A stretch of DNA of 64,000 nt from Sinorhizobium kostiense (GTDB taxonomy: Bacteria; Pseudomonadota; Alphaproteobacteria; Rhizobiales; Rhizobiaceae): assembly GCF_017874595.1 (NCBI RefSeq), contig NZ_JAGILA010000002.1, positions 186,001 to 250,000 on the forward strand, given 5' to 3'. The position numbers and the translations under genes are program-made. Each line of letters starts with the position of its first letter. The stretch's first letter is position 1. The notes under the pieces were generated by a model, which was given only the letters and a program-made list of their open reading frames with translations, did not search any database and had not been told where the DNA came from. Of the stretch, positions 8,966-17,833 are shown piece after piece.

Positions 8966-9648
8966 TCAAGGCGAGCAGGCTGTTTCCGGCGATCGTCTGC
9001 CTGCTGGCGATTGCCGGTTGCGGCGGCGAAGACAGCGGCAAGGCAGGGTCGTCCGCGGGGGTTTTGCCAGCAATTCCTGTCGGCGAGGGCTTTGACTTCT
9101 ACGTGTTGTCCCTCTCCTGGTCTCCGACTTGGTGCAAGGCCAACGACCCGAAGGGAAAGACGGATCAATGCGGACCCGGGCATGGCCTTGTCGTTCACGG
9201 CCTGTGGCCGCAATTCGAAAGCGGCTATCCGGAGAATTGCCCAAGCCGGTCGCCGAGGCGCGTCCCCGAGACGCTCGGGCGTCAATATCTCGATCTCATT
9301 CCATCCATGGGCCTGATCGGCCATCAATGGCGCAAGCATGGCACCTGCTCCGGGCTCGACCAGGCCGAGTACTTCACCGTCACGCGAGCAGCACGCGAAA
9401 GGCTTACGATCCCGCCGGAACTCGCATCCACCGTCGGATCGCGCGACATCTCTGTCGCGGCGCTCGAGGCGGCCGTGGCGGCGAAAAATCCGGGGATGAC
9501 GCCAAAGATGATCGCCGTTACCTGCGATGGGCGGCTTCTCGAAGAAATCAGGATCTGCTTTGACAAGGAACTGAAATTCAGGGCCTGTCCGGAGGTGGAT
9601 GGCCGCGCCTGCAGAAGAAGCGCGGTCGTTCTGCCTGCTGCCCCGTGA
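8962..9648 (+). CDS. RNase T2 family ribonuclease, predicted lipoprotein
   Basis: A 228-residue T2-type RNase, a family that cleaves single-stranded RNA with little base preference. From a TTG at 8962, overlapping the previous stop as TTGA, translation gives a short signal peptide with lipobox IAGC (C20). The protein is therefore predicted to be anchored in the envelope. CAS1 is VVHGLWPQ (H79). CAS2 is HQWRKHGTC (H121, H126). The residue normally Glu in CAS2 is Gln122 here, which may alter catalysis. An in-frame upstream extension exists but would lie across the neighbour gene, so the overlapping TTG start is preferred. Confidence 0.85.
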   Translation: MIKASRLFPAIVCLLAIAGCGGEDSGKAGSSAGVLPAIPVGEGFDFYVLSLSWSPTWCKANDPKGKTDQCGPGHGLVVHGLWPQFESGYPENCPSRSPRRVPETLGRQYLDLIPSMGLIGHQWRKHGTCSGLDQAEYFTVTRAARERLTIPPELASTVGSRDISVAALEAAVAAKNPGMTPKMIAVTCDGRLLEEIRICFDKELKFRACPEVDGRACRRSAVVLPAAP

Positions 9649-9664
9649 AACAGGAAGTCGCCAT

Positions 9665-10255
9665 ATGAAAATCCTATATTCCCCCGCCTCACCCTATTCG
9701 AACAAGGTCCGCATGGCGGCCCATCACCTGGGCCTCGCCGCGGAAAGCGTTTTGACGGACACCAACGCCAATCCGCCGGAACTCATCTCGAACAATCCGC
9801 TCGGCAAGATTCCAACCTTGATCACCGCAGATAGTAAGGCGATCTACGACAGCCGCGCGATCATGCACTTCATCGACCGCGAAACCAAGGGCAAGCTCTA
9901 CCCAAAGAAGCCCGCGAAGCGCACCGACGTCGAAGTGCTGGAAGCGCTTTGCGACGGCATTTGCGACAGCCTGCTCGCCATCGTTTACGAGAAGCGTTCC
10001 CATCCGCCGGAAAAGGTGCACCAGCCGTGGATCGAGCGGCAATGGGAAAAGGTGGAGCGCGGCCTCGATTATCTTGAGGCCAACCCGCCGAAGTCGGGCG
10101 GCAAGCTGAATGCCGGCCACTTCGCGCTGGCTGCAATGCTGCGCTACATCGAATTGCGCTTCAGCGGCGAATGGCAAAAAGGCAGGCCCAAGCTCGAGAA
10201 ATGGCCCGCCAAGTTCGAGAAGCACTTCCCCGACTACTCGAAGTTCAAGGCATAG
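9665..10255 (+). CDS. Glutathione S-transferase family protein
   Basis: A 196-residue GST. The N-terminal thioredoxin-like domain (1-80) begins MKILYSPASPYSNKVR and contains GKIPTLITADSKAIYDSRAIMHFID, the glutathione-binding cis-Pro and Ser/Asp region. The all-helical C-terminal domain has the short length seen in small bacterial GSTs. The active-site position near residue 10 is Ser/Pro-rich with no Cys. It lies 16 bp after the RNase T2 gene and ends in a strong bidirectional terminator. Substrate unknown. Confidence 0.88.
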   Translation: MKILYSPASPYSNKVRMAAHHLGLAAESVLTDTNANPPELISNNPLGKIPTLITADSKAIYDSRAIMHFIDRETKGKLYPKKPAKRTDVEVLEALCDGICDSLLAIVYEKRSHPPEKVHQPWIERQWEKVERGLDYLEANPPKSGGKLNAGHFALAAMLRYIELRFSGEWQKGRPKLEKWPAKFEKHFPDYSKFKA

Positions 10256-10256
10256 A

Positions 10257-10286
10257 AAAAGGCCGGGTCGCCCCGGCCTTCTTTAA
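10257..10286 (+). terminator. Bidirectional Rho-independent terminator
   Basis: AAGGCCGGG and CCCGGCCTT pair around a 4-nt loop (10259-10280). T-rich tracts lie on both sides when read in either direction, so it can end both the GST gene and the convergent outer-membrane gene. Confidence 0.9.
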
Positions 10287-10302
10287 ACCCCGTTCGTCGG
10301 GT

Positions 10303-10938
10303 TCAGAATTTCACGCCCATACCGACACGAACGCTGTGCTCGTCATAGCCAGAGGAGATGTTGCTGCCACCGACGTTGAAGTCGCCGGAGCCGTAGTCCG
10401 TGTAACGGTATTCGGCGCGGGCGGTGATGTTGTCGGTGACGAAGGTTTCCGCACCGGCGCCGGCGGTCCAGCCGACCATCGTGTCCTTATCGGAACCGGC
10501 CGGGGTGGAAAGCTTGGACCGACCGACGGCCACGCCGGCCGTACCGTAGACGAGGACCGGGTTCACATCGACGCCGACGCGACCGCGGAGGGAGCCGTTG
10601 ACGCCCTGCTCGACGCGGCGATCGCCGCGGTGCGAATCATTGCCGGCGTAGTTGATGTCGGCTTCACCGCCGTAAACCATCTGACCGTCCTGGACGTTGT
10701 AACCACCGTAAAGACCGCCGCCGAAGCCGGCCGAGGTATTGCCGCCGGTCGCATCGGCTTCGCCGTGATGCCAGTTTGCCGTGCCGCCGACATAGGCACC
10801 CGACCAGTTCTTCACGGCCGGCTCGGTGTATTCGGCAGCCGGAGCAGCCGGAACCTCTTCGATCGCGTCAGCGGCATGGGCAGCCTGGAAGGCAACGAGA
10901 GCAACGGCCGAAGCCATGAGGGTGGTGAGCGTACGCAT
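10303..10938 (-). CDS. Outer-membrane beta-barrel protein (Omp25/RopB-like)
   Basis: A 211-residue porin-like protein of the Omp25/Omp31/RopB family of Rhizobiales. A signal peptide ends in QAAHAADA (cleavage near residue 22). After a short linker, NWSGAYVGGTANW begins the eight-stranded barrel with alternating Gly/aromatic strands, and it ends in a terminal Phe (VRVGMGVKF), the usual outer-membrane assembly signal. GGAGAATAGT precedes the ATG at 10938, which argues against the longer frame starting upstream. Members help keep the outer membrane stable; the specific role here is unknown. Confidence 0.9.
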   Translation of the reverse strand: MRTLTTLMASAVALVAFQAAHAADAIEEVPAAPAAEYTEPAVKNWSGAYVGGTANWHHGEADATGGNTSAGFGGGLYGGYNVQDGQMVYGGEADINYAGNDSHRGDRRVEQGVNGSLRGRVGVDVNPVLVYGTAGVAVGRSKLSTPAGSDKDTMVGWTAGAGAETFVTDNITARAEYRYTDYGSGDFNVGGSNISSGYDEHSVRVGMGVKF

Positions 10939-11292
10939 ACTATTCTCCTTTTCGAACCGGTGCCCCGAAGCAAGCTGGATGTTGCACCGTACCGGAACAC
11001 CGGACATCTGTTGTTTAACCCGCCCGGTTGGCCGAAAATTGGACAGCAAATACGGATTCTCAAGAGCCAAAATATGAAATTTCCGTGGCGCCAGCGCGGC
11101 GGAAATTTGGTGTTGTTTTCAGACAACACGGTATTTGTTAACCATGATTCATGTTTAACGAAAACTATACTCTAATGGAGAAAAATAAATCAATTTAGCC
11201 TGGTCATGTTAATTTTTCCGCAATGAATGGTTCGGGGCGTTTTTCAGCCCAGGGTTTCTGGCCTATATCTTGGCTCTGTTGGAACAGGATTC
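10939..11292. other. AT-rich divergent intergenic region with two dyads
   Basis: This gene-free 354 bp separates the outer-membrane gene (minus) from the SDR gene (plus) and is markedly AT-rich between about 11040 and 11220. Two dyads stand out: GTGTTGT/ACAACAC (11110-11116 and 11123-11129) and TTAACCAT/ATGTTTAA (11138-11145 and 11151-11158). They may be regulator sites for the omp gene. No convincing gene is present. Confidence 0.55.
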
Positions 11293-12075
11293 GTGAGACG
11301 GGACGGCACATTGAAAAGGGTATTGAAGGCGGCGCTGATCACAGGCGGCGCCCGACGAATAGGCAGGGCGATCGTTGAGGATCTGGCCGCGAACGGCTTT
11401 GCCGTTGCCATCCACGCGAACGTATCCATCGCCGAGGCAGAAGCGCTGGCAACAAGCCTCCAGGCGGACGGGGTCAAGGCAGTTGCGCTGCAGGCGGACC
11501 TGACGGAAGTCGACGCAGCGACCAGTCTAGTCGCCGCGGCCGCGGCCCGGATCGGCCCCCTCGATCTTCTCGTCAACAATGCTTCCGTGTTCAACAAGGA
11601 CGGGCTCGATCAGTTCGACGATGAGATCTGGGAGCGGCACTTCGCATTGCACGTGAAGGCCCCTTCGCTGCTCGCCCGCGATTTCGCCCGCCAGCGTCCG
11701 GCCGATGTGTCCGGGCTCGTCGTCAACGTAATCGACCAGCGGGTCTGGTCTCCAAATCCGCGCTTTTATTCCTATATGCTGTCCAAGTCGGCGCTCTGGA
11801 CGGCAACACGGACGATGGCGCAGGCGCTTGCCCCGGGAATTCGCGTCAATGGCATCGGTCCCGGCCCGACACTGCCGAACGATCGGCAGAACCGGGAGGA
11901 TTTCGACGCTCAGGTCAATGCGCTGATCCTCAAGCGCGGCCCGGCGCTCGACGAATTCGGACGCGCGATCCGCTTCCTTTTCGAGACGCCTTCGGTTACC
12001 GGACAGATGATCGCGCTCGATGGCGGGCAGCACCTCGCCTGGGAAACGCCGGATATTCGGGAGATAGTGGAATGA
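11293..12075 (+). CDS. SDR family oxidoreductase (pteridine-reductase-like)
   Basis: A 260-residue short-chain dehydrogenase. The cofactor motif is [11 protein letters not shown], where Arg-Arg suggests NADPH preference as in FolM/pteridine reductases. [11 protein letters not shown] is the usual NNAG position, and [11 protein letters not shown] carries the catalytic Tyr-x3-Lys. The start is uncertain: GTG at 11293 (after GGAACAGGA) and TTG at 11311 are both reasonable. It overlaps uvrC by 4 bp, so it heads the uvrC-pgsA-moaDE group. Substrate unknown. Confidence 0.85.
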   Translation: MRRDGTLKRVLKAALITGGARRIGRAIVEDLAANGFAVAIHANVSIAEAEALATSLQADGVKAVALQADLTEVDAATSLVAAAAARIGPLDLLVNNASVFNKDGLDQFDDEIWERHFALHVKAPSLLARDFARQRPADVSGLVVNVIDQRVWSPNPRFYSYMLSKSALWTATRTMAQALAPGIRVNGIGPGPTLPNDRQNREDFDAQVNALILKRGPALDEFGRAIRFLFETPSVTGQMIALDGGQHLAWETPDIREIVE

Positions 12076-14093
12076 ACGGGCGGCCGACGGATGGCGGCAT
12101 CCTTTACGACGGCAGCGAGAGCGACGACGAGGACGAGCTCGTCGAAGTGAGCGAAAGCGAACGGCCGGCGCCGGCGATCGAGTGGGCGGAAGGCCAATCG
12201 GAAACGGAAGGCCTCAAAGGGGCCGAGCTGATCCAGGCCTTCGTCAAGCTCCTGCCGAACGGACCCGGCGTCTATCGCATGCTCAACGAGACCGGCGACG
12301 TGCTCTATGTCGGCAAGGCCCGCAGCCTGAAAAAGCGGGTAAGCAACTACGCTCAGGGGCGTGGGCACTCGAACCGCATCGCACGGATGGTCCGTGAGAC
12401 CGCAAACATGGAATTCGTCACGACGCGGACGGAGATCGAGGCGTTGCTGCTCGAAGCGAACCTCATCAAGCGCCTGCGTCCCCGCTTCAACGTGCTCTTG
12501 CGCGACGACAAGTCCTTTCCCTACATCGTCGTCACCGGCGACACCCGCGCGCCTGCGCTCTACAAGCATCGCGGTGCTCGCAGTCGCAAGGGCGATTATT
12601 TCGGCCCCTTCGCCTCCGCCGGCGCTGTCGGGCGCACGATCAATTCGCTTCAGCGCGCCTTCCTGCTCAGGACCTGTACCGACAGCGTCTTCGAAACGCG
12701 CACGCGGCCCTGCCTGCTTTATCAGATCAAGCGGTGTTCGGCGCCCTGCACGGGCGAGATCAGCGATGAGGACTACACGGAGCTCGTTCGCGAGGCGAAG
12801 GATTTCCTCTCGGGCAAGAGCCATGCGGTGAAGCAGACGATCGCCGCCGCCATGGCCGACGCGGCGGACAATCTCGACTTCGAGCGTGCGGCGCTCTACC
12901 GCGACCGACTGGCGGCGCTCAGCCATGTCCAGAGTCACCAGGGAATCAACCCGGCCGGGGTGGAGGAGGCGGACGTGTTCGCCATACACCACGAGGGCGG
13001 GATTTCCTGCATCCAGGTTTTCTTTTTTCGCACCGGGCAGAACTGGGGCAACCGCGCCTATTTCCCCAAGGCGGATCCGGCTTTGCCGGCGAATGAGGTG
13101 CTCAGCGCTTTTCTCGCGCAATTCTACGACGATAAGCCCTGTCCGCGGCAAATTCTGCTCTGCGAGCCGGTCTCGGAACAGGAGCTGCTCGCCCAGGCGC
13201 TCACCGAAAAATCCGGCTACAAGGTATCGATCCTCGTGCCACAGCGCGGAGAGAAGAAGGACCTCGTCGACCACGCGCTCGCCAATGCCCGCGAAGCGCA
13301 TGGCCGGAAGCTCGCCGAGACCGCGTCACAGGCCCGGCTGCTCGAGGGCTTCGCCGAAACCTTCAAGCTGCCCTACGTGCCCCGCCGCATCGAGGTGTAC
13401 GACAACTCGCACATTATGGGCACAAACGCCGTTGGCGGCATGATAGTCGCCGGTCCCGACGGATTCGTCAAAGGCCAATACCGCAAGTTCAACATAAGGT
13501 CCGTGGATATCAACCCCGGCGACGATTTCGGCATGATGCGCGAGGTCATGACGCGGCGCTTCTCGCGCCTTCTCAAAGAGGAAGGTAAGCCGGACCGAAC
13601 GAAGGAAGCGCATGAGGAGGCAGGCTTTCCGGCCTGGCCGGACGTCATACTGATCGATGGCGGCCAGGGGCAGATGACGGCGGTTCGTGCGATTTTGAAA
13701 GATCTCGAGATCGAAGACTGCGTTGTGGCGATCGGTGTCGCCAAGGGCGTGGATCGGGACGCCGGCCGCGAGCGATTCTTTGCGCGAGGCCGGGAAAGCT
13801 TCACGCTCCCGCCCCGCGACCCGGTGCTTTATTTCGTCCAGAGGCTTCGCGACGAGGCACATCGCTTTGCCATCGGCTCGCACCGGGCGCGGCGCAAGAA
13901 GGAAATGGTCAAGAATCCCCTCGACGAGATCGCCGGCATCGGCCCGACGCGCAAGCGGGCGCTTCTTACTCATTTCGGCACCGCCAAGGCGGTGTCCCGG
14001 GCCGGCATCAACGATCTGATGGCGGTGAACGGCATTTCCGCATCCGTGGCCCGGCTTGTTTACGAGCACTTTCACGAAGATGCCACCAAATGA
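12072..14093 (+). CDS. uvrC: Excinuclease ABC subunit C
   Basis: A 673-residue UvrC, the nuclease that cuts on both sides of UvrAB-bound DNA damage. An acidic N-terminal extension (1-50) precedes the GIY-YIG nuclease domain ([20 protein letters not shown], from about residue 64). A UvrB-binding region follows (near [18 protein letters not shown]), then the RNase-H-like nuclease domain ([29 protein letters not shown]). C-terminal helix-hairpin-helix repeats ([28 protein letters not shown]) complete it. The start overlaps the upstream SDR stop. Confidence 0.97.
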   Translation: MNGRPTDGGILYDGSESDDEDELVEVSESERPAPAIEWAEGQSETEGLKGAELIQAFVKLLPNGPGVYRMLNETGDVLYVGKARSLKKRVSNYAQGRGHSNRIARMVRETANMEFVTTRTEIEALLLEANLIKRLRPRFNVLLRDDKSFPYIVVTGDTRAPALYKHRGARSRKGDYFGPFASAGAVGRTINSLQRAFLLRTCTDSVFETRTRPCLLYQIKRCSAPCTGEISDEDYTELVREAKDFLSGKSHAVKQTIAAAMADAADNLDFERAALYRDRLAALSHVQSHQGINPAGVEEADVFAIHHEGGISCIQVFFFRTGQNWGNRAYFPKADPALPANEVLSAFLAQFYDDKPCPRQILLCEPVSEQELLAQALTEKSGYKVSILVPQRGEKKDLVDHALANAREAHGRKLAETASQARLLEGFAETFKLPYVPRRIEVYDNSHIMGTNAVGGMIVAGPDGFVKGQYRKFNIRSVDINPGDDFGMMREVMTRRFSRLLKEEGKPDRTKEAHEEAGFPAWPDVILIDGGQGQMTAVRAILKDLEIEDCVVAIGVAKGVDRDAGRERFFARGRESFTLPPRDPVLYFVQRLRDEAHRFAIGSHRARRKKEMVKNPLDEIAGIGPTRKRALLTHFGTAKAVSRAGINDLMAVNGISASVARLVYEHFHEDATK

Positions 14094-14296
14094 GTGGCCC
14101 GGTGGCGCAATTCAGCCTGCATTCAGCCGAAATCCGGGAAATATGACAGAGGTCATCGAATGACCTGTTGACCTTGTGGTCGCAAAGTCATTCTGTACAC
14201 CTGAAAACCAGGGAACGGGAAAACCAGTCAAGCCTCTCCCGCCGCCCGAAACCAGAACAGCCAGCGCCGACAACCCTAGCTCGCGGGAAAATGGGG

Positions 14297-14905
14297 ATGT
14301 CCAGAGAAACCGAGTCCATGCGAACGCCCATTGCCTATAGCATCCCTAATCTGCTGACCTATTTCCGCATCCTGGTCGTGCCGCTGATCGTGCTTTGCTT
14401 CTTCGTCGAGGGGCGGCTGCATAGCTCCGATTTCGCGCGTTGGACGGCGCTGGTGCTCTTCATCACCGCTTCGATCACCGATTTCTTCGACGGCTATCTC
14501 GCTCGTATCTGGAATCAGACGTCGAATATCGGCCGCATGCTCGATCCGATCGCCGACAAGCTGCTGGTCGCCTCGATCCTCCTGCTCGTCGCCGCGGACC
14601 AGACGATTGCCGGCTGGTCTATCTGGGCCGCGATCGTCATTCTCTGCCGCGAGATCCTCGTCTCGGGCCTGCGTGAATATCTCGCTGCGCTCAAGGTCAG
14701 CGTCCCGGTAACGCGGATCGCCAAATGGAAGACGACAATCCAGATGGTGGCGATCGCCTTCCTGCTTGCCGGCCCCGCCGGCGACAAGATCGTGCCCTAC
14801 ACGACGGAAGCGGGTATCCTGCTGCTTTGGGTCGCGGCGGCAATCACGCTCTATACCGGCTATGATTATTTCCGCGCCGGGCTGAAACATGTGGTCGACG
14901 AATGA
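14297..14905 (+). CDS. pgsA: CDP-diacylglycerol--glycerol-3-phosphate 3-phosphatidyltransferase
   Basis: An integral-membrane enzyme (about 195-203 residues) that makes phosphatidylglycerol phosphate. The CDP-alcohol phosphotransferase motif is complete: DG-x2-AR-x8-G-x3-D-x3-D in DFFDGYLARIW through GRMLDPIADK. Several hydrophobic segments follow. Homology starts at TPIAYSIPNLLTYFRIL, so ATG at 14297 or 14318 is likely. The frame stays open back to 14168, but that part has no family character. It overlaps moaD by 4 bp. A gap of about 200 bp with no evident gene separates it from uvrC. Confidence 0.94.
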   Translation: MSRETESMRTPIAYSIPNLLTYFRILVVPLIVLCFFVEGRLHSSDFARWTALVLFITASITDFFDGYLARIWNQTSNIGRMLDPIADKLLVASILLLVAADQTIAGWSIWAAIVILCREILVSGLREYLAALKVSVPVTRIAKWKTTIQMVAIAFLLAGPAGDKIVPYTTEAGILLLWVAAAITLYTGYDYFRAGLKHVVDE

Positions 14906-15162
14906 GCACGGTCAACCTCGTCTATTTTTCCTGGGTGCGCGAACGCATCGGCAAGGGTGAGGAGACGCTGGAGCTACCGGCAGACGTCGTCACGATTGCC
15001 GATCTACTGGCGCATCTGAAGTCGCTGGGGGAAGAATACGAGGCGGCGTTCGAACACGAGCGCGTCATCCGCGCGGCGATCAACCAGGAACATGTCGAGC
15101 ACGGCGAGCCGATCGCCGGCGCCCGCGAGATCGCCTTTTTCCCGCCTATGACGGGCGGCTGA
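14902..15162 (+). CDS. moaD: Molybdopterin synthase small subunit MoaD
   Basis: An 86-residue ubiquitin-fold sulfur carrier. It ends in Gly-Gly (FFPPMTGG), the C-terminus that is adenylated and thiocarboxylated before sulfur transfer to precursor Z in molybdenum cofactor synthesis. The ATG overlaps the pgsA stop, and moaE follows 4 bp later. Its linkage to pgsA and uvrC reflects order, not an obvious shared pathway. The Mo cofactor made here could serve the molybdopterin oxidoreductase at 5.3-7.4 kb. Confidence 0.95.
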   Translation: MSTVNLVYFSWVRERIGKGEETLELPADVVTIADLLAHLKSLGEEYEAAFEHERVIRAAINQEHVEHGEPIAGAREIAFFPPMTGG

Positions 15163-15166
15163 AACG

Positions 15167-15619
15167 ATGACCGCCACGGTGCGCGTCCAGCGCGAGGATT
15201 TCGATCTTGCGGCCGAGGTAGCCGCACTCTGCCGCGGCCGAACGGATATCGGCGCGGTGGTCACATTTTCCGGGCTTTGCCGCGATGAAGCGGGCGCGCT
15301 CGCCGCTCTCGAACTGGAACACTACCCTGGCATGGCGGAGACCGAGATCAGCCGCATCTGCCGCGAGGCGGTGGCCCGCTTCGGCCTGCAGGCGGCGACC
15401 GCGATCCACCGCTTCGGCCGCATCGCACCCGGCGAGAACATCGTCCTGGTGATTGCCGCCGCCCCGCATCGGCAGGCGGCCTTCGACGGCGCGAACTTCA
15501 TCATGGATTTCCTGAAGACCTCGGCTCCCTTCTGGAAGAAGGAGCATCGCGCCGACGGCAGCGCCGGCGAATGGGTGAGCGCCAAGGATGCCGACGATGC
15601 GGCGCGCCAGCAGTGGTAG
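15167..15619 (+). CDS. moaE: Molybdopterin synthase catalytic subunit MoaE
   Basis: A 150-residue MoaE, the large subunit that converts cyclic pyranopterin monophosphate to molybdopterin using the MoaD thiocarboxylate. Conserved blocks are GAVVTFSGLCRDE near residue 25, RFGRIAPGENIVLV, HRQAAFDGANFIMDFLK, and the catalytic lysine region KTSAPFWKKE. It starts 4 bp after moaD. The downstream 88 bp run to the convergent permease gene with no clear terminator. Confidence 0.95.
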   Translation: MTATVRVQREDFDLAAEVAALCRGRTDIGAVVTFSGLCRDEAGALAALELEHYPGMAETEISRICREAVARFGLQAATAIHRFGRIAPGENIVLVIAAAPHRQAAFDGANFIMDFLKTSAPFWKKEHRADGSAGEWVSAKDADDAARQQW

Positions 15620-15707
15620 CGCTGGAGATGCAGTATTCCTCGATGTCCCCTTTGTGACGGAGATGCCCAGCGGGACAGAGGGGCATCCACACAGCTGCAG
15701 AAGCTCG

Positions 15708-16604
15708 CTACGGGATGACCTTCTCCCGGCGCGTCACGACCAAAACGATGACGAGAAAACCGAAGATCGCTAAATCGCGCCAGAGGATCGGGCCGTAGGC
15801 GCTCCAAAGGGTTTCCAGGAATCCGATGCCCGCCGCACCGAGGGCGGCGAGCAGCGGCGACGCTTGGCCGCCAATTGCCGCGATGAACAGGACCTTGACG
15901 CCGAAGCTCAGACCCATGCCGAAATCCATGTTGCCGTAATAGGAAGCGGCAAGGATTCCGCAGACAGCCGCAACCAGCGATGCCACACCATAGGCGGCGA
16001 TATAGACGGTCGTCGGATCGACGCCGCAAAGCGACGCGGCCTCGCGGTCCTCCGCAACGGCACGCCAATAACGTCCGACATAGGTTTGGGTGAGCAGCCA
16101 ATGACCACCGGCAACAAGACCGGCGAACAGCCCCGTGTTTATGAGCTGAATGACGGTCAGGGTGACCGGAAAGCCTGGGTTCGGCCAGAACACGATAACA
16201 TCATTCAGGAAGGGCGGCAGCCAAAGGCTCCTCGTCTCGGAGGCGAGGCGCGCCGCCTCCATGAGCACGATGAGACTGCCCAGCGAAGCAACGACAACGG
16301 CATTGGCGGATGAAAATGCAAGCGGCCGCATGACATAGCGGCCCGCGACAAGACCCGCGCCAAGCCCGAATGTCAGCGCCGCGAGTGCTCCGATCGCAAG
16401 AGCGGCCGGGAGCACGAGCCACAGACTGTTCCAGCCGAAATCCACGAAGAGCACGAAGATCTGCCCCGCAAAGGCAAAGAGCGCGCCGTAGGTCAGATCG
16501 GCCCTCCGCGTCACGGCGAATGCGATGGCATAGCCAAAGGCGAGCGCCGCATAAAGTGCAGCCACGGGTACGGCACTGGCGATCTGCTGAAGAAAATAGG
16601 CCAT
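15708..16604 (-). CDS. Orphan branched-chain amino-acid-type ABC permease (LivH family)
   Basis: A 298-residue permease of the LivH type with about eight membrane segments. It contains the family pattern GRYWRAVAEDREAASLCGVDPTTVYIAAYGVASLVAAVCGIL and the downstream FGVKVLFIAAIGGQ segment. No LivM, ATPase (LivF/LivG) or binding protein lies beside it, so it must borrow partners or act alone. The frame is open upstream to 16955, but the membrane protein begins at MAYFLQQIASAV (16604). It is divergent from the CGNR regulator with a strong dyad between the two genes. Confidence 0.85.
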   Translation of the reverse strand: MAYFLQQIASAVPVAALYAALAFGYAIAFAVTRRADLTYGALFAFAGQIFVLFVDFGWNSLWLVLPAALAIGALAALTFGLGAGLVAGRYVMRPLAFSSANAVVVASLGSLIVLMEAARLASETRSLWLPPFLNDVIVFWPNPGFPVTLTVIQLINTGLFAGLVAGGHWLLTQTYVGRYWRAVAEDREAASLCGVDPTTVYIAAYGVASLVAAVCGILAASYYGNMDFGMGLSFGVKVLFIAAIGGQASPLLAALGAAGIGFLETLWSAYGPILWRDLAIFGFLVIVLVVTRREKVIP

Positions 16605-16708
16605 GGCACATCCAAATCTATCGGGAGACGCAGCGCCGAAGCGCAGAAAGCGCCGCGATCGCGTCCCCGCGGCCGCAATCTTCCCCTCACTCGTGACAGA
16701 ACAAATAT

Positions 16709-16734
16709 AACTGGTAAACTGCATTTTACTAGTT
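16709..16734. promoter_or_regulatory. Operator-like dyad between permease and CGNR regulator
   Basis: AACTGGTAAA (16709-16718) and TTTACTAGTT (16725-16734) are inverted copies matching at 9 of 10 positions across a 6-bp spacer. The dyad sits 12 bp before the regulator ATG and 105 bp before the permease ATG. It is a likely binding site for the CGNR protein; the binder is inferred. Confidence 0.65.
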
Positions 16735-16745
16735 AGGTTGTGGAT

Positions 16746-17306
16746 ATGAGCTTTCTCTGGACCGCACATAGATTCGCCGGCGGCGCTCTGGCGCTGGATG
16801 TCGCCAATTCGGTCGTCCTGCGTTTTGACCCGGGGCGGCGGATCGATCGCTTCGCCGATGCCGCGGCGATGGATACCTTTGCGGCTGCCGCAAACCTTTA
16901 CGGCGCCGAAAGGGAGCGCTTCGGTCCGCTCCTTCCGGCACCGCCCGAGAACCACAAGTCTTTGCTGGCGCTACGGGAGGCCATCGACCGGCATTTTCGC
17001 AAGCAAGTGCAGGATGATGCCCGACCGGACCTGCTCGCCGATCTCTTGGAGACGATCGCCGCAGTTCTGCGCCGGACGAAAAATGATCACGACCATGTTG
17101 CCTTGGACGTCGCTACGGCGCATTCGGCGCTCAGCCTCGTCACCAATCCGGAGCCTGATCGCCTGAAGATTTGCCCGAATTGCGAATGGCTGTTTTTCGA
17201 CCGCAGTCGCAACAGGAGCCGAACCTGGTGCGATATGGCGGTCTGCGGCAACCGCACGAAGGCCAAACGTCACTACCGCCGCAACAAGGAGGGAGTCCAG
17301 CCGTGA
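16746..17306 (+). CDS. ABATE/CGNR zinc-finger protein, probable transcription regulator
   Basis: A 186-residue protein. The N-terminal ABATE-like domain (about 1-130) contains the ALDVANSVV motif. The C-terminal CGNR zinc finger (about 140-182) has the two Cys pairs ICPNCEW and WCDMAVCGNR followed by a basic tail. Family members are predicted DNA-binding regulators. An in-frame GTG at 16740 is an alternative start. It faces away from the orphan permease, a neighbour it probably controls, and its stop overlaps the next lipoprotein gene by 4 bp (GTGA). Confidence 0.85.
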   Translation: MSFLWTAHRFAGGALALDVANSVVLRFDPGRRIDRFADAAAMDTFAAAANLYGAERERFGPLLPAPPENHKSLLALREAIDRHFRKQVQDDARPDLLADLLETIAAVLRRTKNDHDHVALDVATAHSALSLVTNPEPDRLKICPNCEWLFFDRSRNRSRTWCDMAVCGNRTKAKRHYRRNKEGVQP

Positions 17307-17803
17307 AGAGGATCATGTTATGCGCAGCACTTGCGGCGGCACTGACCGGTTGCCAGCGCGAGACCGGGCCGGATCCTTTAAAGCTCACCGGCAAGATGTT
17401 CGTGTTCAACTACCGGCTGGCCTATGCCACCTACACGATCACGCTCAACAAGTCGGAACCGGTGCCGGACGGCAGCGTCGTCGTGACGACATTCGAAAAC
17501 CCGGCGGGCGGAGAACCGCTGACACTCACGCGCAAGCTCTTCCCGAAACTCGACAAAGTGGTGCTGGAGAGCCCCGACATCACCTGCGTCAAGAAGGGAA
17601 GGCCCTATGCCGTGACGATCGAAGTGAAGGGACCGGACGGTGAAACGTTGCAGAGACTGGAGACGACGGTGACCTCGAACGTCGATCAGAGCGTCATGCC
17701 GGCAAGGCCGTTGGTCGTGGGCCCGGCCTATGACAAGAACCCGGAAGTCTTCAGAAACGGTCTGGCGCCGACGAATTTCGATGCGGCCGCCTGTCCGACA
17801 TAA
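17303..17803 (+). CDS. Predicted lipoprotein of unknown function
   Basis: A 166-residue protein starting at GTG 17303 after AAGGAGGG, overlapping the regulator stop. The signal peptide ends in lipobox ALTGC (C17). The mature part is mostly predicted beta strand (FVFNYRLAYATYTITLN; RPYAVTIEVKGPDGETL), suggesting a small beta-sandwich domain in the periplasm. I do not recognise the family. Co-translation with the CGNR regulator suggests co-expression. Confidence 0.8.
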   Translation: MKRIMLCAALAAALTGCQRETGPDPLKLTGKMFVFNYRLAYATYTITLNKSEPVPDGSVVVTTFENPAGGEPLTLTRKLFPKLDKVVLESPDITCVKKGRPYAVTIEVKGPDGETLQRLETTVTSNVDQSVMPARPLVVGPAYDKNPEVFRNGLAPTNFDAAACPT

Positions 17804-17804
17804 G

Positions 17805-17828
17805 AACGGGGCGTCTCCGCCCCGGTTT
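17805..17828 (+). terminator. Rho-independent terminator after the lipoprotein gene
   Basis: GGGGCG and CGCCCC pair around a 4-nt loop (17808-17823) and are followed by GGTTT. The hairpin begins 5 bp after the lipoprotein stop. Confidence 0.7.
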
Positions 17829-17833
17829 CCAAA

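Noticed and set aside
11910..13301. 463-codon open frame on the minus strand opposite uvrC
   Set aside because: It covers the uvrC nuclease domain and the SDR gene end, and shows no domain of its own.
14902..15619. Idea that moaDE and the molybdopterin oxidoreductase form one cluster
   Set aside because: They are 7.5 kb apart with unrelated genes between, and moaDE is linked to pgsA/uvrC.
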